Source of the DNA: Carya illinoinensis
Lineage: Eukaryota; Streptophyta; Magnoliopsida; Fagales; Juglandaceae
Reading direction: 5' to 3'
Assembly: GCF_018687715.1 (NCBI RefSeq)
Contig: NC_056766.1
Coordinates: 45,300,933-45,364,932 of the forward strand
DNA: 64,000 nt
Part shown: positions 33,957-45,744 of the stretch, in pieces
How the letters are laid out: the number at the start of each line of letters is the position of its first letter
Position numbering within the stretch: the stretch's first letter is position 1
Made by a program: the position numbers and the translations under genes
Notes under the pieces: generated by a model
Told to the model about the DNA's origin: nothing
What the model saw: the letters and a program-made list of their open reading frames with translations, nothing else
The model's database searches: none

Positions 33957-35302
33957 TTACTTTCTTGCTTGTTTTGCATTGTTTGTTTTGTTTTTCTTTC
34001 TTTTACTTTTTGTATTTTTAACTTTGACAGAAATCTACTCCTTGTGTACGCTCGAATATCTCAGGTGAATTTTTCCTCTCTGTTTAATCATTTTCGTCTC
34101 AATATATGTTCTATAGTGTTTATCTTGCTCAAATTCATATCTGTATAACATACATCATCGAATATTCATTGCTGAACATTGAGGACAATGTCACATTTAG
34201 TTGGGGGGAGGGTTTTCTGTTAAAAATGTTGTTAAAAATGTGTTAAAAAAAAAAAAAAAAAGAAAGAAAGAAAGAAAGAAAGATTTGTTGAGGTCATGGA
34301 ACAGATGGAAGGTAGTGCAAATAAGAGTATATGTCAAAAGAGGGATTTATCCATTTTATTTAGTTGTTAAACCAAGGGAAAGATGTTAAAAGTTTTGCTA
34401 AAACACACACAACACATATAGTTCTCCTTAAATTTGACCTCATTTTAGTTTTTATATAAGTGTTTTTGTTTGCTTACATGAGTTCGTCATATAGTTTGCT
34501 ATCTTTTGATGTAATATGGACTGTAAATTTTGGGGTTTTCGGAGGTTGAAGACGAGTGATTTCTGGAAGTAATCCGTTCGAACGGTATTCGTGTTCCGTT
34601 CGAATGTAATATATTAGATCGAACGGTGACGAGCACCGTTTGAACGATTTCTTGGGCAGTGTTAAAATAATTAACATTTTAAATGCAGGAGTGTAATTAA
34701 AAATTAATTAATTATAATCTACATTTAATAATACTTAAATACTTAAAAGATTCAAATAATCAAATGAGAATAAATTAAATTACAAATCATCTAAGATTTG
34801 TTACAAAACTTAATTATTTATGATGTTGAATTATTTGTTTGATACATGTTAAATATTGGCATATCTTATATTGCTTGTTCATCAATATTAGCCTTAGACC
34901 CGTTCGAGAGTTATCAATCCGCCTTAATTGAAAGATTGATAACTCTTGAATTGTCCAGAGTGGACAGTTTGGAATTGTAAGATCATTCTTGCAAACTATC
35001 GATCTATATCTGTTATACGTCCAGCATTAAGATTTTGGCAGATTTATCCCTTGTTCTCCGGATATGCAGTTTCGGTGATGTTGTATCGACGATGGATAAG
35101 TCGGTGCACACAACCAGACGAGCATATTTGGAGAACTATGGGGAGATGCTGCCGAAATTTTGTTGGGCGTGACAGATTATAGAGGATAGGTTTGCGACTA
35201 TGATCTTACAATTCTGAATGGGATAGGACCAACTACCCGGTGTAAGGTGGCATACTCCTTGATTGATACATGATACATGCTTGTTTGTTGATGCACACGT
35301 GA
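33899..35302. other. CACTA interior between coiled-coil ORF and transposase
   Basis: Poly-A at 33903-33952, then a GAGGACAATGTCACATTTAG followed by TTGGGGGGAGGG (34180-34212). This resembles the polypurine-containing 3' region of Athila/Tat-type elements. An (AAAG)n run lies near 34255-34283. CACTA-type TTCGAACG motifs return at 34568-34652, so the nested retroelement ends before that. 34660-35302 is probably the transposase promoter and leader. No gene supported. Confidence 0.55.
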
Positions 35303-38300
35303 TTGTTTATAATGAAGATAGTCAGCATGGATAAGAGTTGGATGCGAGTTAGCGATCGTTTGGGTCAGAATTACAACGTATATGCTGAAGGTGTTAAGAA
35401 ATTTTTAGAGTTTGCATTGGGTACATGTGATAGTGATGGACGTATTAGATGCCCATGTAAAGAATGTAGGAATTTGCGCTCTCATAAGATAGACTTGGTG
35501 AGAGACCATCTGTTTGTAAAAGGTATTGACAAGGGTTATACTGATTGGGTCTTACACGGGGAACCATATCCAACTTCATTCGATGCTCCACATGAAGAAG
35601 AAGCTATCGATGAAGATGTACAACCAGATGTTGTTGGAGATGAGTATGATGAGGATATGGAAGAAATGTTAGGTGACATCGGTGCGGGAATGTTTATGAA
35701 TGAAGGTGGCACGGACACATCAAGTTCAAATGATGGGGGTCATAATACTTTTGCACGATTGTGGAATGAGTCACAACGTGAGCTATATCCAGGATGCAGA
35801 AGACACAGTAAATTTTCATTTACCGTAAGACTGCTACACATAAAATCAATGTGCCGATTATCAATTAAGGCTGTCAATATGTTACTCGAGTTGTTTAAGG
35901 AGGCACTGCCATCAGATAATACACTTCCTCGTAACTTCTATGAAGCAAAAAAATTGAAACGAGGACTTGGATTTGATTACAACGTAATACATGCATGTAA
36001 GAATGACTGCATATTATTTTGGCAAGAGAATGAGCAGTTGAACGAATGTCCCATATGCCACGAGTCAAGATGGACATCTGACAAACAAAATGTGCCGCAA
36101 AAGGTAGTACGCCACTTTCCATTGACACCTAGATTACAACGATTATATATGTCACGTGCAACAGCTGCAGACATGATATGGCACTCATCAGCCAGAGTTA
36201 GAAACGATGATATTTTATCACATCCTGCTGACTCTCAGGTGTGGAAGGAATTTAATAAGGAGCATACATGGTTTGCAGAAGAACCACGTAATGTGAGACT
36301 TGGGTTGGCAATAGATGGATTTAATCCGTTTGGGAACATGAGTACTAGTCACAGTACTTGGCTAGTCGTACTTATGCCGTATAATCTACCACCGTGGAAG
36401 TGTATGAAAGATCCATATTTCATGATGAGTTTGCTCATTCCAGGTCCGAGATCGCCGGGAAATGATATAGACATACACTTACAGCCATTGATTGCAGAAT
36501 TGAAAGATTTGTGGGAGAATGGGGTTGTCACATTTGATTCATCAACAGGCAAGTCGTTCAAGATGCATGCTGCCGTTTTATGGACAATAAATGATTTTCC
36601 AGCATATGGAAACTTGTCAGGTTGGAGTACTAAGGGGAAAATGGCATGTCCAACTTGTAACAAACATACTAAAACTGAATGGCTCACTTACGGGAGAAAA
36701 ATATGTTTCATGGGTCATCGTCGATTTCTACCTGGTGATCATAGATGGCGGGGAAATTCACAAATGTTTGATGGTACTGTTGAATGGGGCCAACCTCCAC
36801 CATATTTGTCTGGTGAAGATTTACTTGCACAATTTGTAGATGTTGGTTGTAATGAATTTGGTAAAAAACAACGAAAGAGAAAACGAGCTACATCTAAGTT
36901 GAATTGGACTAAGAAGAGTATATTTTTTGATCTTCCATACTGGTCAAAGTTAAAATTATGGCACAGTCTTGATGTTATGCATATTGAAAAAAATATATGC
37001 GAATCCGTATTGGGAACATTGATGTCAATTGAAGGAAAAACGAAGGATATATTAAACTCAAGGAAGGATTTGAAGCGGTTGGGAATAAGACCGGAAATGC
37101 AGTTGCAAGAAAATGGTTCGTCCGTTTACATGCCGATTGGGTGGTATACATTGTCAAGGAATGAAAGGGCTACTTTTTGTGAGTGGATAATGAAAATTAA
37201 ATTACCGGATGGTTATGCCTCGAATTTGACAAGGTGTGTGCGAACAAATGACTGGAAAATAACTGGGTTAAAAAGTCATGATTGTCATGTCCTTTTGCAG
37301 CGTATCTTGCCTATTGGTATACGTGGGTACTTGACTAAAGACGTGCGCGTGGCTTTGACTGAGTTGGGTTTATTTTTCAAAGACTTATGTGCACGGACAT
37401 TAAATGTAGAAGCTTTGGATCGAATGGAACGGGAAATTCCCATCATATTGTGTAAGCTAGAAAGTATTTACCCACCATCATTTTTCGATGTCATGGTTCA
37501 CCTGGCCGTCCATTTGCCACGTGAGGCTCGACTTGCAGGACCAGTTCAGTATAGATGGATGTATCCCATTGAACGATTTCTTGGGAAGTTGAAACGAACA
37601 GTTGGTAATAAAGCTCGCCCAGAAGGATCAATTGCAGAAGCATATATTGATGATGAGTGGCATACCTTCTGTTCCAAATATTTCCACGGAGTTGACACTA
37701 GGTTTGATCGGCCAGAAAGAAACTTTGACGTTGACAGAGCAAGACAACGAAATGTGTTTTCCGTGTTTTCCCAACAAGTACGTCCACTTGGTGCAGTGCG
37801 TGGTTATGACTTATGTGGAAGAGAGTTTGAGAAAGCTCAGTGGTACGTGCTGAACAATTGCCCTGAAATAGAGATTTACTTGAAGTAAGTATTAATCTTT
37901 TCTTAATTTAGTATTCGCTCATTTACTTTCGCAAAATTCTAATAATATAAAATACATGTGGTAATCATCAATTTCAGTGATCATATTAACATGCTCAAGG
38001 AACTAGGAGTAAATGATATAGACCGGAAACATGAAGAGGAGTTTCCGAGATGGTTTGAACAACGGGTAATGACATTACATATGCGACACTTCATTCAATA
38101 CAAATAGAAAATATTGATTGTTTTTTTTATTAATATAATAGACGTTTTACTTAATATGTAGGTTGTACAAATGCATGCAAATAATCCAAACGATATATCA
38201 GATGAATTGTATGCATTAGCGCGTGGCCCATCGAGACGGGCTACAAGATATTCTGCATGTATTTCTCGTGGTAGTAGGTATTACACAATAGATCGAGATC

Positions 38301-38588
38301 ATTATAGGAAAACACAAAATAGTGGTGTACTAGTTGAGGGAAGTCATGATGGAGAAAATATTGATTTCTATGGAGTGATTGTTGATATAATTGGAATGAA
38401 ATATTTGGGGGAGCTTGCAGTGTATCTGTTTAAGTGTGATTGGTGGGATTTAAGCAATCCTCGAACTGGAGTCCGTGATGATGAATATTTCTTGAGTATT
38501 AATACATCAAGAAAATGGTACGAGGATGATCCATTTATTTTAGCTTCTCAAGCATCTCAAGTATTCTACTTAGATGACCCGAAGTTGG

Positions 38589-39112
38589 TGTTGAGGAATG
38601 TGGAGTCTGGTCCACACCGCTCGAGCGGAGGCATTGGCCGCTCGAGCGAAGTCAGGCAGAGTCGAACGCTCGATGTTGGCTCGACAGTGAGCTCGAGCAG
38701 GAGGAGTTCGCTCGAGCGGAGGCATTGGCCGCTCGAGCGAAATCAGGCAGAGTCGAACGCTCGACGTCAGCTCGACAGTGGGCTCGAGCGGGATGCGGAA
38801 GGGAAGTTCGCTCGACGCGCGCTCGACACGCCGCTCGAGCGAACATGCGTTTTAGGGATTCTGCCGTTTGAACTATATATATGATTTTTTGCCTCTTTTG
38901 TCTGTAACAGAGCAGCTACGAAAACACTGTGGATGAACAGTGTTGTGACCCATCTTGTAGTGTGATTCCTCAATAATAAAAATCCTCTGCAGCTCCCGTG
39001 GACGTAGGCAATTTGCCGAACCACGTACATCTTGTGTCGTGTGTGATTGCGTGTGTGATCGTTTTCTCATTCGGTGTTATTTTTCAATTCATTGTCATCG
39101 TTTTTCACAACA
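38589..39112 (+). repeat. 5' LTR of the young Copia
   Basis: U3 contains a roughly 85-90-bp imperfect tandem duplication (from about 38619 and about 38709). It is built on GCTCGAGCGGAGGCATTGGC, with many CTCGAG palindromes. TATA-like run at about 38873-38882 and polyadenylation signal AATAAA at 38975-38980. Frames on either strand in the LTR recur in the 3' copy and are not genes. Confidence 0.95.
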
Positions 39113-39152
39113 ATTGGTATCAAGAGCCAAGGTTCGGGTCTGAGGAGAAACG

Positions 39153-42100
39153 ATGGCTGGAGATGAATTGAAGGTATCGGGGATCGAGAAGTTTGATGGC
39201 ACGGATTTTGGATACTGGAGGATGCAGATAGAGGACTACCTCTATGGGAAGAAACTCCATCTTCCACTATTGGGGCAGCAACCGGAAAAGATGGATGATG
39301 CTAGTTGGAATCTGTTGGATCGACAGGTTCTGGGGGTTATTCGATTGACCCTGTCGAGATCCGTTGCACACAACGTCATCAAGGAGAAGACGACGGCGGA
39401 TCTCATGGCGGCTTTGTCAGGTATGTATGAAAAGCCGTCAGCGAATAACAAGGTACATCTGATGAAAAAGTTATTCAATTTGAAAATGGCAGATAGTACG
39501 TCTGTTGCACAACATCTGAATGATTTTAATACTATCACAAATCAATTGTCGTCTGTTGAAATTGAACTTGATGATGAGATACGTGCACTGATACTATTGG
39601 CTTCATTGCCAAATAGTTGGGAAGCCATGAGAATGGCTGTTAGTAATTCTGCTGGTAAAAATAAACTGAAGTATGATGATATTCGTGATTTGATTTTGGC
39701 TGAGGAGGTGCGCAGGAAAGATTCAGGCGAGACCTCGGGTTTGAGTTCAGCCCTGAATGTTGAATCTCGAGGGAGATCACATGACAGGAATTCAAACAGA
39801 GGAAGATCAAAATCAAAGTATAGGGGCAAGAGCAAGTCGAGGCCTGGTCAGCAGGCAACTTGCTGGAATTGTGGCAAAGCTGGCCACATAAAGAAAAACT
39901 GCAAAAACCCCAAGAAGACGGAGAATGATAGTGCTAATGTGGTAACTGAAGAAGTACAGGATGCACTATTGCTTGCAGTTCATAGTCCAGTTGATGACTG
40001 GATACTGGATTCAGGGGCTTCCTTCCATACATCTTCCCACCGGGAACTAATGAGGAATTATGTTGCAGGTGATTTTGGGAAGGTATATTTGGCTGATGGT
40101 GAGGCTTTGAATGTAGTGGGGATGGGAGACATTGACATTGCACTCCCTGGCAAGAACAAATGGACCTTGCAAAAGGTCAGGCACATTCCTGAGTTGAAGA
40201 AGAACCTCATTTCTGTTGGGCAGCTTGATGAGTGTGGTCATTCAGTGGTGTTCTCAGATAGCACCTGGAAGGTCACAAAAGGGGCATTGGTACTAGCTCG
40301 GGGTAAGAAAACTGGTACACTTTATATGACTACTGGTTTAATTGACACTATTGCTACTACCGTTGCAGAGAGCACAGCAGATTTGTGGCATTGTAGGCTT
40401 GGCCATATGAGTCAGAAGGGCATGACGGAACTTCTGTCTAGAGGCAAGCTACCAGAACTGAAGACAGTTGATCTCGGTATGTGTGAGAGTTGTGTTATGG
40501 GGAAGCAAAAGAAGGTCAGCTTCTTGAAAAGTGGCAGGACACCAAAGACAGGAAGACTTGATCTTGTGCACACAGATGTGTGGGGTCCTTCTCCAGTTGC
40601 ATCTCTTGGAGGTTCTCGCTACTATGTTACGTTCATTGATGACCATAGTAGAAAGGTATGGATTTATTTTTTGAAACATAAATCTGAAGTATTTAATGTT
40701 TTCAAAATTTGGAAAGCCATGGTTGAGACAGAGACAGGCTTGAAACTGAAGTGTTTGAGGTCTGACAATGGTGGTGAGTATGTTGATGGCGGGTTCAAGG
40801 AGTACTGTGCAGCTCAGGGTATCAGAATGGAGAAGACCATTCCTGGGACACCACAGCAAAATGGAGTTGCTGAGCGTATGAACAGGACCATTAATGAGCG
40901 TGCTAGAAGCATGAGGTTGCACGCTGGACTACCACCCACTTTCTGGGCAGATGCAGCCAGCACTGCCGTTTATTTGATAAATAGAGGGCCATCAGTTCCA
41001 CTGGATTGTGGATTGCCTGAGGAGGTTTGGAGCGGGAAAGAGGTTAAGTTTTCTCACCTTAAAACCTTTGGTTGTCTTTCTTATGTGCTTGTTGATTCTG
41101 ATGCTCGCAGTAAGCTTGAGGCTAAGTCAAAGAAATGTTATTTCATTGGCTATGGAGACGAGGCATTTGGCTATCGTTTCTGGGATGATCAGGGTCGGAA
41201 AATCATAAGAAGCAGGAATGTGATTTTCAATGAGAAAATGATGTACAAGGATAAGTCGAGTACAGTTCCTGCAGTAGCTCCTCAGGAGTCCGAGTTTGTA
41301 GGATTGGATGACCTACCAGAGGTCACAGTGCAGTGTAGAGATGAGAGTGACGGGGAGAGTGGGTCCAGTACACCCATTCCTATTATTCCGCAGGCAGTTT
41401 CAGAACCGTCTACTCCTACAGTTGCAATTCGCAGGTCAGTTAGGACTATACGTCCCCCACAGCGTTTCTCACCTACTTTGAATTACATTCTGTTGACAGA
41501 TGGTGGAGAACCGCAGAGTTATGAAGAAACCTTGCAAGATGAGAATTCTAGCAAGTGGGAGCTGGCCATGAAAGACGAGATGGATTCCTTGCTAGGGAAT
41601 CAGACATGGGAGTTGACAGAACTTCCATCAGGGAAGAAGGCATTACACAACAAGTGGGTGTACCGGGTGAAAACTGAGCATGATGGCAGTAAGAGGTACA
41701 AGGCTAGACTTGTTGTAAAAGGCTTTCAGCAAAAGCAGGGTATTGACTACTCTGAGATCTTTTCTCCTGTGGTAAAGATCACAACTATCAGGATGGTACT
41801 GGCTATGGTTGCCACTGAAGATCTATTTCTTGAGCAGTTAGATGTGAAGACAGCCTTTCTTCATGGAGACCTTGAAGAAGACATCTACATGCACCAGCCT
41901 GAGGGGTTTGTGGTACAGGGAAAGGAAGGTTCAGTTTGCAGGCTGAAGAAGAGCTTGTATGGCCTGAAACAAGCTCCTAGACAGTGGTACAAGAAATTTG
42001 ACAACTTTATGCACAGTGCAGGGTATATTAGATGTCAGGCAGATCACTGTTGCTATGTCAGGCATTTTGGCAATTCTTATATTATTTTGTTGTTGTATGT

Positions 42101-43058
42101 GGATGACATGCTTATTGCAGGGGCTAGTATTGATGAGATCAATAATCTGAAGAAGCAGATGTCAGAGCACTTTGCAATGAAGGATTTGGGAGCTGCAAAG
42201 CAAATCCTTGGCATGAGAATTGTCAGAGACAGAGTCAGAGGTACGTTGAGACTCTCACAGGCTGAGTATGTGAAAAAGGTACTCAGCAGGTTCAACATGG
42301 ACAAGGCCAAACCAGTTGGCACACCCTTGGGAAGTCACTTCAGACTCAGCAAGAATCAGTCACCAGAGTCAGAGGAGGAACGAGATTACATGAGTAAGGT
42401 TCCTTATGCCTCAGCCATTGGTTCACTTATGTATGCTATGGTTTGTACAAGACCGGATATTGCCCATGCAGTGGGAGTTGTGAGTAGATACATGAGTAAC
42501 CCAGGAAAGCAACATTGGGAAGCAGTGAAGTGGATTTTGAGGTACCTAAAGGGTTCCTCAGAAACCTGTTTATGTTTCTCTGGAGAGAGCTTGGAGGTGC
42601 AGGGCTATGTTGATGCTGATTTAGCTGGAGATATTGACAGCAGAAAGAGTACCACGGGCTTTGTTTATACACTTGGTGGTACTGCAGTGTCATGGGGTTC
42701 TAATTTACAGAAAACAGTTTCTTTGTCTACAACAGAAGCTGAGTATATTGCAGTGTCAGAGGCTGCAAAGGAGATGGTATGGCTACAAGGCTTCTTGGAA
42801 GAATTGGGTAAGAAGAATCAGAAAGGCACTCTCTACAGTGACAGTCAGAGTGCCATATTCCTTGCCAAGAATCCAGCATTCCATTCCAGGACCAAGCACA
42901 TTCAGATCAGGTACCACTTCATACGGTCATTGTTAGATGACGGACAGTTGTTACTTGAAAAGATATGTGGAAGCAAGAACCCTGCTGATATGTTGACAAA
43001 GGGTGTTACGCTTGAGAAACTGAAGTTGTGCGCAACTTCAGTTGGTCTTCTAGAATGA
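39153..43058 (+). CDS. gag-pol: Copia Gag-Pol polyprotein, 1301 aa, intact
   Basis: Begins 40 bases after the 5' LTR. Domains in order (approximate residues): gag (1-220, VSGIEKFDGTDFGYWRMQIE); CCHC knuckle CWNCGKAGHIKKNC (about 237-250); protease WILDSGASFHTSS (about 285); GAG-pre-integrase LWHCRLGHMSQKGM (about 413); integrase with HTDVWGPSP (about 475), SDNGGEY (about 536) and PQQNGVAERMNR (about 568); RT with LEQLDVKTAFLHGDLEED (about 895) and catalytic LLYVDDMLIAG (about 980); RNase H with GYVDADLAGDIDSRKST (about 1152), LSTTEAEYIAVSEAAKEM and a C-terminal NPADMLTKGV. All active-site residues I can check are present, and there is no stop. Closest by eye to Tork/Tnt1-like Copia. It likely shares its promoter with the LTR. 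Confidence 0.96.
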   Translation: MAGDELKVSGIEKFDGTDFGYWRMQIEDYLYGKKLHLPLLGQQPEKMDDASWNLLDRQVLGVIRLTLSRSVAHNVIKEKTTADLMAALSGMYEKPSANNKVHLMKKLFNLKMADSTSVAQHLNDFNTITNQLSSVEIELDDEIRALILLASLPNSWEAMRMAVSNSAGKNKLKYDDIRDLILAEEVRRKDSGETSGLSSALNVESRGRSHDRNSNRGRSKSKYRGKSKSRPGQQATCWNCGKAGHIKKNCKNPKKTENDSANVVTEEVQDALLLAVHSPVDDWILDSGASFHTSSHRELMRNYVAGDFGKVYLADGEALNVVGMGDIDIALPGKNKWTLQKVRHIPELKKNLISVGQLDECGHSVVFSDSTWKVTKGALVLARGKKTGTLYMTTGLIDTIATTVAESTADLWHCRLGHMSQKGMTELLSRGKLPELKTVDLGMCESCVMGKQKKVSFLKSGRTPKTGRLDLVHTDVWGPSPVASLGGSRYYVTFIDDHSRKVWIYFLKHKSEVFNVFKIWKAMVETETGLKLKCLRSDNGGEYVDGGFKEYCAAQGIRMEKTIPGTPQQNGVAERMNRTINERARSMRLHAGLPPTFWADAASTAVYLINRGPSVPLDCGLPEEVWSGKEVKFSHLKTFGCLSYVLVDSDARSKLEAKSKKCYFIGYGDEAFGYRFWDDQGRKIIRSRNVIFNEKMMYKDKSSTVPAVAPQESEFVGLDDLPEVTVQCRDESDGESGSSTPIPIIPQAVSEPSTPTVAIRRSVRTIRPPQRFSPTLNYILLTDGGEPQSYEETLQDENSSKWELAMKDEMDSLLGNQTWELTELPSGKKALHNKWVYRVKTEHDGSKRYKARLVVKGFQQKQGIDYSEIFSPVVKITTIRMVLAMVATEDLFLEQLDVKTAFLHGDLEEDIYMHQPEGFVVQGKEGSVCRLKKSLYGLKQAPRQWYKKFDNFMHSAGYIRCQADHCCYVRHFGNSYIILLLYVDDMLIAGASIDEINNLKKQMSEHFAMKDLGAAKQILGMRIVRDRVRGTLRLSQAEYVKKVLSRFNMDKAKPVGTPLGSHFRLSKNQSPESEEERDYMSKVPYASAIGSLMYAMVCTRPDIAHAVGVVSRYMSNPGKQHWEAVKWILRYLKGSSETCLCFSGESLEVQGYVDADLAGDIDSRKSTTGFVYTLGGTAVSWGSNLQKTVSLSTTEAEYIAVSEAAKEMVWLQGFLEELGKKNQKGTLYSDSQSAIFLAKNPAFHSRTKHIQIRYHFIRSLLDDGQLLLEKICGSKNPADMLTKGVTLEKLKLCATSVGLLE

Positions 43059-43148
43059 AGACAGGAGCAGTGAGTTGCAGAGGTGGAGGATATCATGTTT
43101 GAGGAAGACGGAGATACAGCGAGTGTACCAGTCTCCAAGTGGGAGAAT

Positions 43149-43672
43149 TGTTGAGGAATGTGGAGTCTGGTCCACACCGCTCGAGCGGAGGCATTGGCCG
43201 CTCGAGCGAAGTCAGGCAGAGTCGAACGCTCGATGTTGGCTCGACAGTGAGCTCGAGCAGGAGGAGTTCGCTCGAGCGGAGGCATTGGCCGCTCGAGCGA
43301 AATCAGGCAGAGTCGAACGCTCGACGTCAGCTCGACAGTGGGCTCGAGCGGGATGCGGAAGGGAAGTTCGCTCGACGCGCGCTCGACACGCCGCTCGAGC
43401 GAACATGCGTTTTAGGGATTCCGCCGTTTGAACTATATATATGATTTTTTGCCTCTTTTGTCTGTAACAGAGCAGCTACGAAAACACTGTGGATGAACAG
43501 TGTTGTGACCCATCTTGTAGTGTGATTCCTCAATAATAAAAATCCTCTGCAGCTCCCGTGGACGTAGGCAATTTGCCGAACCACGTACATCTTGTGTCGT
43601 GTGTGATTGCGTGTGTGATCGTTTTCTCATTCGGTGTTATTTTTCAATTCATTGTCATCGTTTTTCACAACA
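43149..43672 (+). repeat. 3' LTR of the young Copia
   Basis: Same 524 bp with one substitution relative to the 5' LTR. Confidence 0.95.
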
Positions 43673-44050
43673 GTTGGGAACTCAATGGCGAGTAGTACAA
43701 AAATATGCTCCAAGAAATATATATGATGTTATCCCTCAGGCAGAAGGGCGAGATGAAGAAGAAGATGATGCCTCTACTCAAGAAGCATACCAAGAGAGTC
43801 AGCCCGTCTTTAATTTGTTTGTGGATTTGAGCCAGTATGAGATGATTCCATTGAATAGAGAAGATATTGAGGCTGAAATTGCTGATGCGACACTTGAGCA
43901 AAGTGTTGATTCATCTGAAGTATCTACAGAAGATGAGACTGAATTGTCAAATGATACTGATACAGATAGTGATTGACGAATTATATTTTCACATTACGTG
44001 ATGATGAGCACTATTTTACTTAATGAATATTGTATCAGTTTTTTGAAATT

Positions 44051-45556
44051 ATGCCTCTGAAGAGAAAGGAAGTGCGCAACCCATCTCCACCTGTTCCTAG
44101 CTCTCCTTCAGACTCACCATTAGAGATTGACTCTACAGAACAAGGTAAAATTCTAATAGTCATAAAGGTTATTAATTAAGATTATAATAGAAAATTGATT
44201 ATAATGTTATATATCATGATGACTTCACAGTACAATCTCGTCAAGGTCGAGGCACTACGAGAGGCGTGACGTTGGAAAAATATCTTAAGGTGGGTAAGAT
44301 CAAAGTTAACATTCTTGATGAACATACCGGAGGAGAAGGACAACCAGCAGCTTGGCTTGCATCGCATGTGGGTGCTCTTACACGAACTTATGCACCTTTG
44401 GCAACAAGTTCATGGAAGAAAGTCCCCCAAGATGTTAAGGACCTTATCAAGAAGCGTTGTTTGGTAATGTTTAATAAATGAAATTTAATTGGACTTATAA
44501 TTTTATTTTACTTTAAAGTTAGAATATTATAAATGATAATATTTTTGTCCAAACTTTTTTCTGTAAGGATGATTTCGAATTAAATTTTGGTCGGAGAGAG
44601 GAGCGTAAAACTGTGGAAGAGCTTATGAGTAATGCATTCCGCAAGTATAAGGCGAGGTGTCATGAGCATTATAATAAGTTTGAGAATAGTGAAGAAGCAC
44701 GCCAACATCCTTTTCAAGATGTGCAACCTTCTGATTGGGAAAAACTTTGTGACATGTTTGAGGATCCATCATATAAGGTATAATTAATTTAATTATTTTA
44801 GTCCTATTTTTAATTTCGCTTTCTAATATTTTCAATTCTTATGTAGGAGCGAAGTTCTATAAACAAAACAAATAGATCAAAATTGAAGATTACTCATCAT
44901 GCAGGCTCAAGATCTTTCCACCGCCTCTCTAAAAAATTGGAATTGCTATTCTTTCATTTGTATATAGTTAACTGAATATATCAATCATAATGACTTTATA
45001 TCTTAACAAATCTTTATTATAGCAAGATTCAGATGCCAATTATGATCTGACAAAATTATATGCTGCATCACATACTAATCGTAATGGAGAGTGGAGTCAT
45101 CCTGATGCCCGTGAAAATTATGTAAGTATTATAATTTGTTTTAAATAAATATATTTGAATATTTATGATGATATTAACTCTTTATCTTATGTGTAGGATA
45201 AAATGGTTGCCCTGCGTGCTGAATCTGCGTCAGATCAAAATTCCTCAAATACAGATGTTGAGATTTTTACACAAGTTTTGGGTGAACGTTCAGGATATTT
45301 GAGGGGTTTGGGTCGCTGTGTAAAACCTTCTCCCTCTTCCTCTTCTTCCGGGTCTGCCTTTATAGCTCAAGAGAATGCGAATCGTAGAATTGAAGAATTG
45401 GTTGCAAAACAACAAGAGTTAGAGGCTCAATTGGCGAGACAAGGAGACATGGAGATGCGCCTCAAACAACATGAAGAAGAACAAGCAGAGTTCAGGAGAG
45501 ATATGCAACTCCAAATGCAACAGCTTATGCAACAGTACAGGCCTCCAACCAACTGA
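44051..45556 (+). CDS. TnpA-like CACTA protein (plant transposase, Ptta/En/Spm type)
   Basis: Family role: DNA-binding partner that recognises subterminal repeats and assists excision. Inferred exons: 44051-44144, 44231-44463, 44568-44777, 44847 to about 44936, 45023-45121 and 45197-45556, about 360 aa. Signatures: GRGTTRGVTLEKYLK, GALTRTYAPLATSSWKKVP, HHAGSRSFHRLSKKL, LYAASHTNRNGEWSHPDARE, and a C-terminal Glu/Gln-rich coiled-coil ending QQYRPPTN. Junctions after exons 1, 2, 3 and 5 have GT donors and all acceptors are AG. The end of exon 4 reads TTGGAATT, with no GT where the family exon should end. Either the donor mutated or the real junction is elsewhere. It lies 75 bases after the transposase stop. 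Confidence 0.82.
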
Positions 45557-45744
45557 TGGTTTTTTACGTCTAGCTTATGACATTATCTAATTATGTATGA
45601 ACAATGCTAGTTTTATGGTTATTTATTTCTTCGCACTTATTATAAAACTTTTGTGAGTAATTAAACAGTTCCTAATTTATGTTTTTCAAATAATATGGAT
45701 GTCTATTTAGTTTTTTTATAATTATTGGTTTTAATAAAAATAAT

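Larger units (their letters stand above)
38589..43672 (+). mobile_element. Young, intact Copia retrotransposon (Tork/Tnt1-like)
   Basis: LTRs of 524 bp each (38589-39112 and 43149-43672), TG...CA, differing at one base (T at about 38872, C in the 3' copy). TSD GTTGG at 38584-38588 and 43673-43677. PBS TGGTATCAAGAGCC at 39115-39128. Polypurine tract AAGTGGGAGAAT immediately before the 3' LTR. A single uninterrupted gag-pol frame. Each LTR has a TATA stretch (ACTATATATATG) and an AATAAA signal (38975-38980). All parts needed for autonomy appear present. Inserted in sense orientation into the CACTA transposase exon. Confidence 0.97.
35303..43976 (+). pseudogene. TnpD-like CACTA transposase, split by a Copia insertion
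   Basis: Family role: the catalytic transposase of CACTA elements, cutting at the TIRs. Exon 1 (35303-37884) opens with the transposase-associated domain (MDKSWMRVSDRLGQNY; CPCKECRN) and an acidic linker. The Transposase_21 core follows (PICHESRW; RRFLPGDHRW; DVMHIEKNICESVLGTL). A DUF4218-type region (DCHVLLQRILPIGIRG; YPIERFLGKLKR) closes the exon. Exon 2 is 37978-38065. Exon 3 from 38162 carries a DUF4216-type region (SRGSRYYTIDRDHY; FKCDWWDL). The frame is cut at 38588 by the Copia and resumes in phase at 43678, after the duplicated GTTGG, running to TGA at 43974-43976. Apart from the insertion no stop or frameshift was seen, so the gene was probably intact until recently. Start alternatives: Met at 35303 or MDKSW at 35327. 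Confidence 0.9.

Noticed and set aside
38652..38846. Arg/Ala-rich frames on both strands of the Copia LTR (also 43075-43431 and 43212-43406)
   Set aside because: Artefacts of the CTCGAG-rich U3 repeat, duplicated in both LTRs.
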